Positions 1-9,830 of a DNA stretch of 64,000 nucleotides are shown here, in pieces. Position 1 is the first letter of the stretch. The number at the start of each line of letters is the position of its first letter. This DNA is from Formosa sp. Hel1_33_131 (GTDB lineage: Bacteria; Bacteroidota; Bacteroidia; Flavobacteriales; Flavobacteriaceae). Both the position numbers and the translations under genes were made by a program. The DNA is taken from contig CATEFX010000019.1 in assembly GCA_949499105.1 (NCBI GenBank), forward strand, positions 1 to 64,000. Reading direction: 5' to 3'. Below the pieces are notes generated by a model. That model saw only the letters and a list, made by a program, of their open reading frames with translations. It had not been told where the DNA came from and searched no databases.

Positions 1-143
1 CTCAACGGAAATTCTTTAAAAAGGAGTGCGTTTAAGTTGTAAAAGCATGCTGTCTTGTTACAGATCCTTGATCAGCTTTTCAACTCTAAATCTTGTATTT
101 ATGGAGTTTATACAAAAACCAGATTGATGTAGGCTTTTTTTTT
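1..143 (+). ncRNA. candidate structured RNA upstream of rny (6S-like?), possibly truncated at the window edge
   Basis: Non-coding leader before rny. Complementary arms AGTTG-t-AAAAGC (35-46) and GCTTTTCAACT (75-85) enclose small hairpins (ctgt..acag, gatc..gatc). Ends in a T-run at 135-143. 6S assignment is inference only. Confidence 0.35.
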
Positions 144-160
144 AAATTAAATTATCAACT

Positions 161-1738
161 ATGGAATCCAACATTATACTCATCGGTTTAGGAGCTGCAG
201 TCTTAGGACTTGTCTTAGGACTCATCATCTCCAGCATCCGTGAAAAAAGCAACGCCTCTCAACTCACTAAAAATGCGAAACGAGAAGCCAACGTCATCCT
301 TTCTAAAGCAAAATCTGAAGGAGAATCGACCAAAAAAGATAAAATATTTCAAGCGAAAGAACGGTTTTTAGAGCTAAAATCCGAGCATGAACAAGTCATT
401 TCATTGAGAGAAAAGAAAATGAATGAGGCTGAAAAGCGCACCCGTGACAAAGAATCTCAAATTTCTTCAGAACTTTCTAAAAACAGAAAACTATCAACGG
501 ACTTTGAAACTAAAATCAAGGATTATGATCATCGTCTCGATATTCTAACCAAACGGAAGGAAGAAGTAGAAAAAGCGCACAAAAGTCAAATTCAACAATT
601 GGAAGTCATTTCTGGGCTATCAGCGGAAGATGCAAAGCATCAATTGATAGAGTCTTTAAAGTCGGAAGCTAAAAACGACGCCATGGTCTTTCTCCAAGAT
701 ACTATGGAAGAAGCCAAGTTGACTGCCGAGCAGGATGCGAAGAAAATCATCATTAACACCATTCAACGCATCGGAACCGAAGAAGCGGTTGACAATTGTG
801 TATCCGTGTTCAATATTGAATCAGACGATGTTAAGGGGCGAATTATTGGACGTGAAGGACGTAACATTAGAGCGATTGAAGCGGCGACTGGGGTTGAAAT
901 TATAGTCGACGATACGCCAGAAGCAATCATATTATCCTGTTTCGATTCGGTACGAAGAGAAGTGGCACGTTTATCCTTACACAAGCTAGTTACTGACGGC
1001 CGTATCCACCCGGCACGAATTGAAGAAATAGTAAAGAAAACTCAAAAACAAATAGAACAAGAGATCATTGAAGTTGGGAAACGAACCGTTATTGATCTAG
1101 GAATTCATGGATTACATCCAGAATTAATTAAAACTGTTGGACGTATGAAATATCGTTCGTCTTATGGTCAAAATTTATTACAACACTCCAGAGAAGTTGC
1201 AAAACTGTGTGGCGTGATGGCTGCAGAATTAGGGATTAATCCAAAATTGGCTAAACGTGCAGGACTGCTTCATGATATTGGAAAAGTACCAGATGCAGAA
1301 GCCGATATGGAAACACCGCATGCGATTTTAGGCATGCAGTGGGCTGAAAAATATGGTGAAAACGCCGAAGTATGTAACGCCATTGGGGCCCATCACGACG
1401 AAATTGAAATGAAATCGTTAATGTCTCCAATTGTACAGGTATGTGATGCGATTTCTGGCGCACGTCCAGGCGCACGTCGTCAAGTCTTGGATTCTTATAT
1501 TCAACGTCTTAAAGATCTTGAAGAGATTGCTTTTGGATTTAGTGGGGTTCAAAAAGCCTATGCAATTCAAGCTGGTCGTGAACTTCGTGTGATTGTTGAA
1601 AGTGAAAAAGTAACGGACGAAAAAGCTGGGAACTTATCATTTGAGATTTCTCAAAAAATCCAAACGGATATGACTTATCCAGGACAAGTGAAGGTGACTG
1701 TGATACGTGAAACCCGAGCGGTGAATATTGCTAAATAA
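161..1738 (+). CDS. rny: ribonuclease Y
   Basis: N-terminal TM helix plus coiled coil, KH motif [30 protein letters not shown] motif LLHDIGK, 525 aa. Confidence 0.97.
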   Translation: MESNIILIGLGAAVLGLVLGLIISSIREKSNASQLTKNAKREANVILSKAKSEGESTKKDKIFQAKERFLELKSEHEQVISLREKKMNEAEKRTRDKESQISSELSKNRKLSTDFETKIKDYDHRLDILTKRKEEVEKAHKSQIQQLEVISGLSAEDAKHQLIESLKSEAKNDAMVFLQDTMEEAKLTAEQDAKKIIINTIQRIGTEEAVDNCVSVFNIESDDVKGRIIGREGRNIRAIEAATGVEIIVDDTPEAIILSCFDSVRREVARLSLHKLVTDGRIHPARIEEIVKKTQKQIEQEIIEVGKRTVIDLGIHGLHPELIKTVGRMKYRSSYGQNLLQHSREVAKLCGVMAAELGINPKLAKRAGLLHDIGKVPDAEADMETPHAILGMQWAEKYGENAEVCNAIGAHHDEIEMKSLMSPIVQVCDAISGARPGARRQVLDSYIQRLKDLEEIAFGFSGVQKAYAIQAGRELRVIVESEKVTDEKAGNLSFEISQKIQTDMTYPGQVKVTVIRETRAVNIAK

Positions 1739-1757
1739 AATAACGAAGTTATTATAA

Positions 1758-1788
1758 TAAAAAAAGCAGCCATCGGGCTGCTTTTTTA
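1758..1788. terminator. bidirectional intrinsic terminator between rny and xerD
   Basis: AAAAAAGCAGCC-atc-GGGCTGCTTTTTT between convergent genes. Confidence 0.85.
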
Positions 1789-2682
1789 GGTTCTAGGATG
1801 AAACTTAAGCATCACGTCTTTTAGATGGCTTTTGTCGACGTGCATATAAATTTCGGTGGTTGTAATGCTTTCATGCCCCAACATCAGTTGAATGGCTCTT
1901 AAATCGGCCCCATTTTCTAATAGATGTGTTGCAAAGGAATGTCTGAAGGTATGTGGAGAGATTTTTTTTGGAATCTCTGCTTTTAAAGCCAGGGTTTTTA
2001 CAATGGTAAAAATCATTGCTCGGGTGAGTTGTTTACCGCGTCGGTTTAAAAATAAGGTGTCCTTAAAGGCAGGTTCAATCGTGATTTGTGTGCGGACATG
2101 TTCTTTGTATAGGTTGATGTATTTTTGTGTTAAAGGACCAATGGGTACAAAGCGTTGTTTATCGCCTTTACCTGTGACCTTGATAAAACCTTCCTCAAAA
2201 AATAAATCTGAAATTTTAAGCGCTGTGAGTTCACTGACACGAAGCCCACAACTGTACAAGGTTTCTATAATCGCACGGTTGCGTTCGCCTTGTGGTTTAC
2301 TTAAGTCAATCACGGCTACAATGCGATCAATATCTTTTACAGACAGTGTATCGGGCAATTTGCGACCAATTTTGGGTGCTTCAATACGTTCTAAGGGATT
2401 AGAACTGCGGTAATTCTCAAAAATAAGGTAATCAAAAAAACTTCGTAGTCCTGAAATAACACGCGATTGTGTTCGGGGATTGACCTCCTTAGCCAACTCA
2501 TAAATAAACTGTTGAACCGTTTCTGTTTCTATTTTGAGCGGACTCAATTCGATACTGTGGGTTTCTAGAAATAAAATCAATTTCTGAACGTCTAAATTGT
2601 AGTTGTTAACCGTATGCATGGACATGCCACGCTCAATTTTTAAGTATAAAGAAAAATCTTTTAAGGCCTCATTCCACTTCAT
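1786..2682 (-). CDS. xerD: tyrosine recombinase XerC/XerD family
   Basis: 298 aa; SAM-like N-domain; catalytic pattern CGLRVSEL / HTFRHSFATHLLENGADLRAIQLMLGHESITTTEIY. Confidence 0.92.
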   Translation of the reverse strand: MKWNEALKDFSLYLKIERGMSMHTVNNYNLDVQKLILFLETHSIELSPLKIETETVQQFIYELAKEVNPRTQSRVISGLRSFFDYLIFENYRSSNPLERIEAPKIGRKLPDTLSVKDIDRIVAVIDLSKPQGERNRAIIETLYSCGLRVSELTALKISDLFFEEGFIKVTGKGDKQRFVPIGPLTQKYINLYKEHVRTQITIEPAFKDTLFLNRRGKQLTRAMIFTIVKTLALKAEIPKKISPHTFRHSFATHLLENGADLRAIQLMLGHESITTTEIYMHVDKSHLKDVMLKFHPRT

Positions 2683-2703
2683 TCGAATAGGTGTTGACTA
2701 CTT

Positions 2704-3792
2704 TTAGTGTTTAGTTTTTAACATCGCTTTTGTAGCGACCGTTCTAAATCCAATATGATCTGAACCTGAGTCTTTACTTGTGCCCATTCGCGCAGAAATT
2801 CGAAAGCTCGCACAATAGGATTCATGGCATAAAAACGACCCTCCTTTTATAACATATTCCGTTTCATAGGGGTTGTTTGGATTGTAGTATCTATCCGATC
2901 CTTTCGGATTGTTTTGTACGGATTTGGTATCTATTTCATTGTAATAATTCAGATTGAATAAATCATTGGTAAGCTCCCATACATTCCCTAGCATATCATA
3001 AAGTCCTATAGAATTTGCGGGGAAAGACCGCACGGGGGCAATCAACTCAAAGCCATCTTCTGAATTATTTTTGACTGGAAACACGCCTTGCCACGTATTA
3101 GAATTTTGATTGAGAACGTCTGAATTATCGCCCCAAGTATAAATAGATTCATCATAGTATCCTTGTGCAGCAGCTTCCCATTCGGCTTCTGTAGGCAATC
3201 GTCTGTTTGCCCATTTACAATAGGCTAAAGCGTCCTCTAATGCCACATGAACGACCGGAAAACTATCTTTCCCATCGATATTACTTTGAGGCCCTTCGGG
3301 GTGTTTCCAATCCGCTCCAATTTTCCACGTCCACCATTGGATGTAATTATTCATATCCTGAACGGCATTTACATTTTTATTAAAAATCATACTCCCAGGT
3401 TGTAATATCGAATCGTGAGGTTTTGCTGTGTTGGGCGGTAATTGAGTTTTCATGAAGTCCCAATCAATAGCGCGCTCGGCAACGGTCTTGTAGGAAGTCG
3501 CATCTATAAACGTTCTAAATTGTGCGTTGGTAACTTCTGTAACATCGATAAAAAACCCATCGACTTGTACGAGGTGTCCAGGTTTTTCACGTGGCATTGC
3601 AAATGGATCTCCATCCTTTGCTCCTTGAACAAACGTTTTCGATGGCACCCACACCATGCCTTTGGGCGGTGGAGTCGAAATAGTGTTTACTGGAGTTCTT
3701 GAAGACTCATTTTTGCTGTTGTTTTTACAACTAAAACTGATGAGTAAAAGTAGGAGGGAACCTGTGAATACGATTGAATGTTTGGACTTCAT
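2704..3792 (-). CDS. formylglycine-generating enzyme (SUMF1/FGE-sulfatase) family lipoprotein
   Basis: Lipoprotein-like N-terminus (LLLLISFSCKN). FGE fold motifs (GMVWVPSKTFVQGA, RRLPTEAEWEAAAQG, GNVWELTNDL). GGSFLCHESYCASFRISARM carries two cysteines. Start set at internal MKSKHS. Confidence 0.88.
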   Translation of the reverse strand: MKSKHSIVFTGSLLLLLISFSCKNNSKNESSRTPVNTISTPPPKGMVWVPSKTFVQGAKDGDPFAMPREKPGHLVQVDGFFIDVTEVTNAQFRTFIDATSYKTVAERAIDWDFMKTQLPPNTAKPHDSILQPGSMIFNKNVNAVQDMNNYIQWWTWKIGADWKHPEGPQSNIDGKDSFPVVHVALEDALAYCKWANRRLPTEAEWEAAAQGYYDESIYTWGDNSDVLNQNSNTWQGVFPVKNNSEDGFELIAPVRSFPANSIGLYDMLGNVWELTNDLFNLNYYNEIDTKSVQNNPKGSDRYYNPNNPYETEYVIKGGSFLCHESYCASFRISARMGTSKDSGSDHIGFRTVATKAMLKTKH

Positions 3793-4209
3793 GATGAAAA
3801 TTGTATTGGATTGACTTGAGTTAACCATCACAAATATAACGAAGTGAATTTATATATGTGGATTTGCCGCATAAAACAGTTGTCATTAGAGGATTTAAAT
3901 TTAGGTTTATTACTCGTTCAGGTTGATTAACAACGCATGTAGATACTTTTGTTTCGGTAATAAATAAATGCATAAAACAGGGCTAATTTTTTTAAAAGTT
4001 TCTTTGGTTATTCATGAATTTTAAAATACATTTATCATAGAATTCAGATCCCAAGTCTAATTCTTCACAACCAATTGTACTTTTTTTTTAAGTTATTTTT
4101 TACTAAAAAATAACCGACTGTAAATAGGCTCTTTTTAGTAATGACTTGCTAATTACCAGATTTTTAGGCGACATATTTATATGTTTCTAGTTACAGAATT
4201 TTCTATAAT

Positions 4210-4776
4210 ATGATGAAAAATAACATTCTCCTAATTTTAATGATTGTAGCTTCAATACAAGTCAGTGCGCAACTGGTAAAAGAGAAATCTGTTAATGTAG
4301 CGATTGGCTTAGGGTTTAGTTATCCATCCGAAAATGTTAATGTATTTGGGTCTGGATTTTATGTTCAAGGCGAATATGTAAACACACTTAAAAAATGGAT
4401 TGATATCCGACCTTATGCTGGGCTAATTTTAACCAAAACAAACTCGGATTATAACGATAGACATGGCACCGATTTCAAGTCTTCTGCGAACGCGTTATTA
4501 ATTGGAGCAAAGGCACGGATTATGGCGCCTATTCCATGGGTTGCCCCTTATGTGGAAATTGGAATTGGAGCTTCATTTGGTTCTTTTGAAACCTTAACCC
4601 CCGTTACTAATATTGATAAAAGTGGCGTATTTTTACACATTCCTTGGACGATTGGCTTGAAATTAGGGCCAAACCGAACGTATGACATTTCCTTTTCTTA
4701 TTATGAACATCCCGCAGTTAAACAATTTAGTGCAGCTGCTGCCATTGGGTTTTCATTTCCACTGAAAAGTAAATAA
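4210..4776 (+). CDS. outer-membrane beta-barrel family protein
   Basis: Signal peptide (MMKNNILLILMIVASIQVSAQ), alternating amphipathic strands, 188 aa. Confidence 0.6.
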   Translation: MMKNNILLILMIVASIQVSAQLVKEKSVNVAIGLGFSYPSENVNVFGSGFYVQGEYVNTLKKWIDIRPYAGLILTKTNSDYNDRHGTDFKSSANALLIGAKARIMAPIPWVAPYVEIGIGASFGSFETLTPVTNIDKSGVFLHIPWTIGLKLGPNRTYDISFSYYEHPAVKQFSAAAAIGFSFPLKSK

Positions 4777-4861
4777 TAGCAGTTAAGAAATAGAATTATA
4801 TAAAATCTAATTTGGAATCAATTAATTAGCTAATTTTGAATTGAATATTTAAGCCAACTAA

Positions 4862-5392
4862 ATGAAATACCTACTCACAGGACACGAGACCGAGCGACTC
4901 ACATTTCGACTGCTTCACCCCGAGGATTTTAATACTTGGGTCGATTTATTTAAAGCGAAAAATAGTGCGAAGTTTTTACAACTAGATCCAAAACTGTCCG
5001 AAGTTGAATTGTGTAAATTATGGTTTGATAAATGTTTTCACAGGTATGAAAATGAATTAGGTGGTATGAATGTCTTAATCGATAAAGCCACCAACCGATT
5101 TATTGGGCAATGTGGATTGTTAGTACAAACCATTGAAGAAGTTAAAAGACTCGAAGTTGGTTATTCGGTGCTTCCAGCGTTTTGGAATCAGGGGTATGCC
5201 TATGAAGCCGCCTCTAAATGCAAGCATTTTGCATTTGAAAATAATTTCGAAACATCTCTCATTTCAATGGTTCATGTTGATAACATAGGTTCTGAAAAAG
5301 TGGCATTAAAAAATGGCATGGGCTTTGAAAAAAAAATAAAGGATTTCAATATTTTCCGTATTGATAAAGACAATTGGACGCCCCCTCAATGA
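4862..5392 (+). CDS. GNAT family N-acetyltransferase
   Basis: TERLTFRLLHPEDFNTW, GQCGLLVQ, EVGYSVLPAFWNQGYAYEAA, N..S..V..KNGMGFE typical of the RimJ/RimL type. Confidence 0.9.
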   Translation: MKYLLTGHETERLTFRLLHPEDFNTWVDLFKAKNSAKFLQLDPKLSEVELCKLWFDKCFHRYENELGGMNVLIDKATNRFIGQCGLLVQTIEEVKRLEVGYSVLPAFWNQGYAYEAASKCKHFAFENNFETSLISMVHVDNIGSEKVALKNGMGFEKKIKDFNIFRIDKDNWTPPQ

Positions 5393-5479
5393 TGAGCCCA
5401 GAAGTACTTACTATAGTTGTAGATTACTATCTTTTCAAAGGATCGAATTTTAAATTCTCTAACAAAGTTATAAACAAAA

Positions 5480-5510
5480 AAAGAGCCTTGCGACTGCAAG
5501 GCTCTTTAAT
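5480..5510 (-). terminator. intrinsic terminator downstream of lipoprotein A
   Basis: GAGCCTTGC-gact-GCAAGGCTC (5483-5504) with flanking A/T runs. Confidence 0.8.
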
Positions 5511-5528
5511 AAAATATAGATTAAATAA

Positions 5529-6449
5529 TTAGTTCGCTGAGAATGTAATTTCAGTTCCTTCACTAGAAAACACAGCCTCCGTATCGGTTAAAGAAACAAT
5601 TCTAACTAGTTGGTTTTCATTTCCGATATTAAAACCCGTTTGATTTGTATCATTCCATGACCAAGGTTCTGTTTCAACTTTAGTCCCGTTAGAGCTTCCA
5701 GTCCATACAAACGTATACGATCCGTACGTAGAGAAGGTGAGAGTCATTGAGGTTGCTGGTGTACAATTTTCAATCTGCTCTTCAGTATCGTCATCATATT
5801 CGATAATACATGGATCATTATACCACTCGTCAGTCCTGTCTTCACCTTCTTCGAAGACAGAAACTAAGGACCAAGTTTTAATTAATTTCACATGATTAGA
5901 GTCCGCATCTGCAGTCGTACTTTCATCCATTGGCTCTTCTTTTGCTGCGGTATATTCACCTGCAAGATTGTTACAACTGTCAAAGCCTGCATTTTCAGGA
6001 ATGCTCCATTCTACGTTAAAAACAGCAGAGAAATTATCGTTAGTTTCAGTAACGACAACATCCGTTAAAGTTGCAATGGTTAGGTTTGAAGTTCCAGCGT
6101 AGAAATTTAAATCAACACTAGAAACAGTTCCAGAATCTTCATTCAGAACATAAGAACCATAAATTGTTTGAGAGTTTCCATCGACTACAAACCCCATGAT
6201 ATAATCTTCATCATTAAACTCAAGGTAGCTAAAGGTACATGTGTTTGCTACTCCTCTTGAAGTATTAGAGAAATTCCATTTTCCGTAAATAATTTTTTTA
6301 GCTTCAACAGCTGTTTGTTCTGAAACCGTCCCAGTCGCATCTAAAGTTGTAATTCCATTGGTTGTTTCGACAATAGGGTCTATTGAATCATCATCACTTC
6401 CACAAGCTGTGAACAGGATGATGGCACATAAATAAAGTAATTTTTTCAT
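5529..6449 (-). CDS. putative lipoprotein (lipocalin-like C-terminal repeat), paralogue A
   Basis: Lipobox LYLCAIILFTACGSDDD; start set at MKKLLYLC (6449). Paralogous to the 6607-7554 product. Confidence 0.7.
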   Translation of the reverse strand: MKKLLYLCAIILFTACGSDDDSIDPIVETTNGITTLDATGTVSEQTAVEAKKIIYGKWNFSNTSRGVANTCTFSYLEFNDEDYIMGFVVDGNSQTIYGSYVLNEDSGTVSSVDLNFYAGTSNLTIATLTDVVVTETNDNFSAVFNVEWSIPENAGFDSCNNLAGEYTAAKEEPMDESTTADADSNHVKLIKTWSLVSVFEEGEDRTDEWYNDPCIIEYDDDTEEQIENCTPATSMTLTFSTYGSYTFVWTGSSNGTKVETEPWSWNDTNQTGFNIGNENQLVRIVSLTDTEAVFSSEGTEITFSAN

Positions 6450-6473
6450 AATAATTAAAGTTAAATTAGATAG

Positions 6474-6481
6474 CAAAAGTA
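6474..6481 (-). promoter_or_regulatory. candidate Bacteroidota -7 element TACTTTTG
   Basis: Matches TAnnTTTG on the minus strand upstream of lipoprotein A; the same element is conserved upstream of paralogue B. No clear -33 box. Confidence 0.4.
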
Positions 6482-6549
6482 AAGCAATTTTTAGATTTCC
6501 ATCTTGTTTTTATTCACTTATTATTGAAATCATTTAAATTAATCCAAAA

Positions 6550-6584
6550 AAAAATGAGGCTGCTTTTTGGGCAGCCTCATTTAA
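6550..6584 (-). terminator. intrinsic terminator downstream of lipoprotein B
   Basis: ATGAGGCTGC-(7 nt)-GCAGCCTCAT with an A-run (T-run on minus). Confidence 0.82.
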
Positions 6585-6606
6585 TAATAGTTAGGATTCA
6601 GAATTT

Positions 6607-7554
6607 TTATTCTGCACTAAAGGAATATATATAGTCACTTTCAACTTCACCTTCATCTTCTTGATTAGACGAAAATATTGCTTCCATATCGGTTAGAGAT
6701 TCAATGCTAATAAGTTCATCACCATCTCCTACGTAAAAAGAAGTCTGAGTTTCATCAGACCAAGACCAAGGTTCTGTTATTGCTTTCGTTCCATTTGAGC
6801 TTCCATAAAAAACAAACGTATAGGTTCCATAAGCGGAAAAGGTTAGTTTTATTTCGGTTGATGGCGTACAGCCTTCTATATGAATTTCCTCTCCGTAGTT
6901 GTCTTCATAATCATAACAAGGATTTTCGTACCATTGATTTGATACATCAACACCATCTTCAGTCATTAAAACAAATGTCCAAGTTGATATTAATTTGGCA
7001 TGATTAGAATCTGTATCGGAAGGATCGCTTTCATCCATTGGATCTCCTTTGTTTGTAGAATAATCTCCTTCAAGATTATTACAAATCATATACTCAGAAT
7101 CCTCAGGGATATTCAACTCTATTGTAAATGTAGCATTGAGAATCTCGTTTGTTTCGGTAACAACAATATTTGTCAGGCTAGCAATGGTAGTGTCTGACAT
7201 TTCTAAATTTAAATCCACACTCGTCACAAACCCGTTAGCATCGGTATTTAATTCATAGGTTCCAAAAACGGCTTCGATTTCTTGGTTTACAGAAAAGCCC
7301 ATAATGTAATAATCGTCTGTAAACTCAATAAAACTGAAGGTACATGTATTCGATGTCCCTCTTGAAGTATTAGAGAAATTCCATTTTCCGTAAATAATTT
7401 TTTTAGCTTCAACAGCTGTTTGTTCTGAAACCGTCCCAGTCGCATCTAAAGTTGTAATCCCATTGGTTGTTTCGACAATAGGGTCTATTGAATCATCATC
7501 ACTTCCACAAGCTGTGAACAGGATGATGGCACATAAATAAAGTAAATTTTTCAT
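6607..7554 (-). CDS. putative lipoprotein (lipocalin-like C-terminal repeat), paralogue B
   Basis: Lipobox LYLCAIILFTACGSDDD; first ~65 aa almost identical to paralogue A, the rest diverged. Confidence 0.7.
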   Translation of the reverse strand: MKNLLYLCAIILFTACGSDDDSIDPIVETTNGITTLDATGTVSEQTAVEAKKIIYGKWNFSNTSRGTSNTCTFSFIEFTDDYYIMGFSVNQEIEAVFGTYELNTDANGFVTSVDLNLEMSDTTIASLTNIVVTETNEILNATFTIELNIPEDSEYMICNNLEGDYSTNKGDPMDESDPSDTDSNHAKLISTWTFVLMTEDGVDVSNQWYENPCYDYEDNYGEEIHIEGCTPSTEIKLTFSAYGTYTFVFYGSSNGTKAITEPWSWSDETQTSFYVGDGDELISIESLTDMEAIFSSNQEDEGEVESDYIYSFSAE

Positions 7555-7579
7555 AATCTTAATTTGTTAAATTGAATTG

Positions 7580-7587
7580 CAAAAGTA
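7580..7587 (-). promoter_or_regulatory. candidate Bacteroidota -7 element TACTTTTG
   Basis: TAnnTTTG on minus upstream of lipoprotein B; same position relative to the start as in paralogue A. Confidence 0.4.
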
Positions 7588-7720
7588 AAGTTTTTCAAAG
7601 GATATCTTTATTTATTTTCGAAAAAATCACGTGATCAAGCTGTCAACTTCAATAAATAATTCAACTCCTTATCAATACTATACGACTTATATCAGGAGTG
7701 TCACGGAAGCTTTTAAAAAC

Positions 7721-7750
7721 AAAAAACCCATAACTTTCGTTATGGGTTTC
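7721..7750 (-). terminator. intrinsic terminator downstream of tRNA-Ser
   Basis: AACCCATAAC-tttc-GTTATGGGTT next to an A-run. Confidence 0.75.
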
Positions 7751-7756
7751 CTAGTG

Positions 7757-7841
7757 CGGAGAGTAAGGGATTCGAACCCCTGGAGGTGTGACCCTCAACA
7801 GTTTTCAAGACTGCCGCATTCGACCACTCTGCCAACTCTCC
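7757..7841 (-). tRNA. tRNA-Ser(TGA)
   Basis: Minus strand GGAGAGTTGGCAGAGTGGTCGAATGCGGCAGTCTTGAAAACTGTTGAGGGTCACACCTCCAGGGGTTCGAATCCCTTACTCTCCG: 7-bp acceptor, TGA anticodon in a CTTGAAA loop, long class II variable arm. Confidence 0.96.
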
Positions 7842-7993
7842 AATCGGCTGCAAATATAAAAGGCTTTTTAGTTCTAGCAAATACTTTTAGTATTTATTTT
7901 CAAAAAATAATAATATCCCTTTTTAAGCATTAATTAAGAAAAAGCGTTCGCTATCTACTTTATTATTTTATACTTTTGAAAAAACTTTTATTT

Positions 7994-8626
7994 ATGGATA
8001 TTATTGAGGCGTTAGAATGGCGCTATGCGACCAAAAAATTTGCTTCTGAGACCATCATCCCAGAAGCCACTATAGAACAGCTTAAACAGGCTTTTAACCT
8101 TACAGCAACTTCTTATGGCCTTCAGCCAGTTAAGATGTTGTTGATTGGTAATAAAACAACTCTAAGCGAGTTAGTACCTTTATCGATGAATCAATCTCAG
8201 GTCGGGCAAGCCTCTCATTTATGTGTGTTTTGTGTCGATATGAGTATTGATGAAGCTTACATTCGAGATTATTTTGAGCGTATCAAATCCATTCGACAAA
8301 CTCCCGATGCTATTTTGAGTTCCTTTAGAGACAGTATTATTAGTAGTTTTGATAAAAAATCCGAAGCGGATTTGTTTAATTGGGGTGTCAAACAAGCGTA
8401 TTTAGCCCTGGGCAATATGCTCACTGTCTGTGCGACTCAAGGCATAGATGCCTGTCCGATGGAAGGTTTTGATCCCGAACAATACGATCGCTTTTTTAAT
8501 TTAAAAGATAAAGGCTTAAGATCGGCATTGATTATGCCTATTGGATACCGTGCCGAAGATGACATGTTTAGAACGATGAAAAAAGTGAGAAAACCACTCA
8601 ACGAATCAGTTATAGAATTTAAATAG
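7994..8626 (+). CDS. NAD(P)H-dependent oxidoreductase / nitroreductase family
   Basis: MDIIEALEWRYATKKFASE, ALGNMLTVCATQGIDACPMEGFDPEQYD, LIMPIGYRAEDD. ORF opens at 7976; internal ATG at 7994 preferred. Confidence 0.88.
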   Translation: MDIIEALEWRYATKKFASETIIPEATIEQLKQAFNLTATSYGLQPVKMLLIGNKTTLSELVPLSMNQSQVGQASHLCVFCVDMSIDEAYIRDYFERIKSIRQTPDAILSSFRDSIISSFDKKSEADLFNWGVKQAYLALGNMLTVCATQGIDACPMEGFDPEQYDRFFNLKDKGLRSALIMPIGYRAEDDMFRTMKKVRKPLNESVIEFK

Positions 8627-8633
8627 TAAACTT

Positions 8634-9830
8634 ATGCCTGGATTTGAATTATTTGGTGATGCTGAACGAAAAGAAGTACATGATGTACTTGATAGTGGTG
8701 TTTTGATGCGCTATGGATTTGACGGCATGCGTCAAGGCCATTGGAAAGCAAAGGAATTGGAACACGCCATTCAATCTCGATTTGAGGTGAATCATGCTCA
8801 ACTTCTTTCAAGTGGAACCGCAGCAGTGAGTTTAGCACTTGCATCGGCCGGTATTGGTGCTGGTGACGAAGTCATTATGCCATGTTTTACATTCGTCGCT
8901 AGTTTTGAAGCCATTATCATGTTGGGAGCTACGCCAATTATTGTGGAGATCGATGACACATTAACGTTAGATATCGATGCAGTAAAAGCCGCTGTGACGC
9001 CAAAAACCAAGGCGATTATGCCTGTGCATATGTGTGGCAGTATGGCCAATCTAAATGCGCTTAAAGCCATTTGTGATGCACACAACTTAATTCTGATTGA
9101 GGATGCCTGTCAAGCAATAGGAGGGACCTACGATGGAAAAGCGCTGGGAACTATTGGCGATTTGGGCTGTTTTTCGTTTGACTTTGTAAAAACCGTCACT
9201 TGTGGTGAAGGTGGCGTTGTGATCACTAACAATCAGAAGTATTATACAAATGCCGATCATTACTCCGATCATGGTCACGATCATGAGGGATCAGATCGAG
9301 GTGCTGAAACACATCCGTTTTTAGGGTATAACTTTCGGATCTCCGAATTAAATGCAGCGGTTGGTTTGGCACAATTTCAACGCCTAGACGATTTTATTGC
9401 GATTCAAAAAAAGCATTATACAATTATTAGAAATGAATTATCTAACATAGAAGGTCTTACTTTTAGAACCGTTCCAGAAGGGGGCGAAGAAAGTTATGCA
9501 TTTTTAAACTTCTTTTTAGAGGATCTAGACACGGCCCGAAAGGTGAGTCACTCGTTTAAAGACAATGGAATCGATGTTTGTTTTCATTACTTCGATAACA
9601 ATTGGCATTACATTCGTAAATGGGACCATCTAACAACTCAAAAATCGTTATTTCCTTTAAGCAAAGAATTGAAAGAAGGCTTGTCGTATTTGAAAGATAA
9701 AACGTTTGAAAAGTCAGATCATTTTATTGGTCGAAACATTTCGTGTTTGATCAAATTATCTTGGACCGAAGCAGAAGTCATTCAAAGAGCCAAAACCATG
9801 GCTGCACTTATTCGAGAATCGATTGCTTAG
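8634..9830 (+). CDS. DegT/DnrJ/EryC1/StrS family PLP-dependent aminotransferase
   Basis: LLSSGTAAVSLALASAGIGAGDEVIMPCFTFVAS, EDACQAIGGTYDGKALGTIGDLGCFSFDFVKTVTCGEGGVVITN, GYNFRISELNAAVG. Confidence 0.92.
   Translation: MPGFELFGDAERKEVHDVLDSGVLMRYGFDGMRQGHWKAKELEHAIQSRFEVNHAQLLSSGTAAVSLALASAGIGAGDEVIMPCFTFVASFEAIIMLGATPIIVEIDDTLTLDIDAVKAAVTPKTKAIMPVHMCGSMANLNALKAICDAHNLILIEDACQAIGGTYDGKALGTIGDLGCFSFDFVKTVTCGEGGVVITNNQKYYTNADHYSDHGHDHEGSDRGAETHPFLGYNFRISELNAAVGLAQFQRLDDFIAIQKKHYTIIRNELSNIEGLTFRTVPEGGEESYAFLNFFLEDLDTARKVSHSFKDNGIDVCFHYFDNNWHYIRKWDHLTTQKSLFPLSKELKEGLSYLKDKTFEKSDHFIGRNISCLIKLSWTEAEVIQRAKTMAALIRESIA

Noticed and set aside
1892-2413. 173-aa plus-strand ORF opposite xerD
   Set aside because: Antisense to a clear xerD coding frame; no recognisable motif.
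7631-7933. ORF of 100 aa on plus strand
   Set aside because: It runs antisense across tRNA-Ser and its terminator; no protein-like features.
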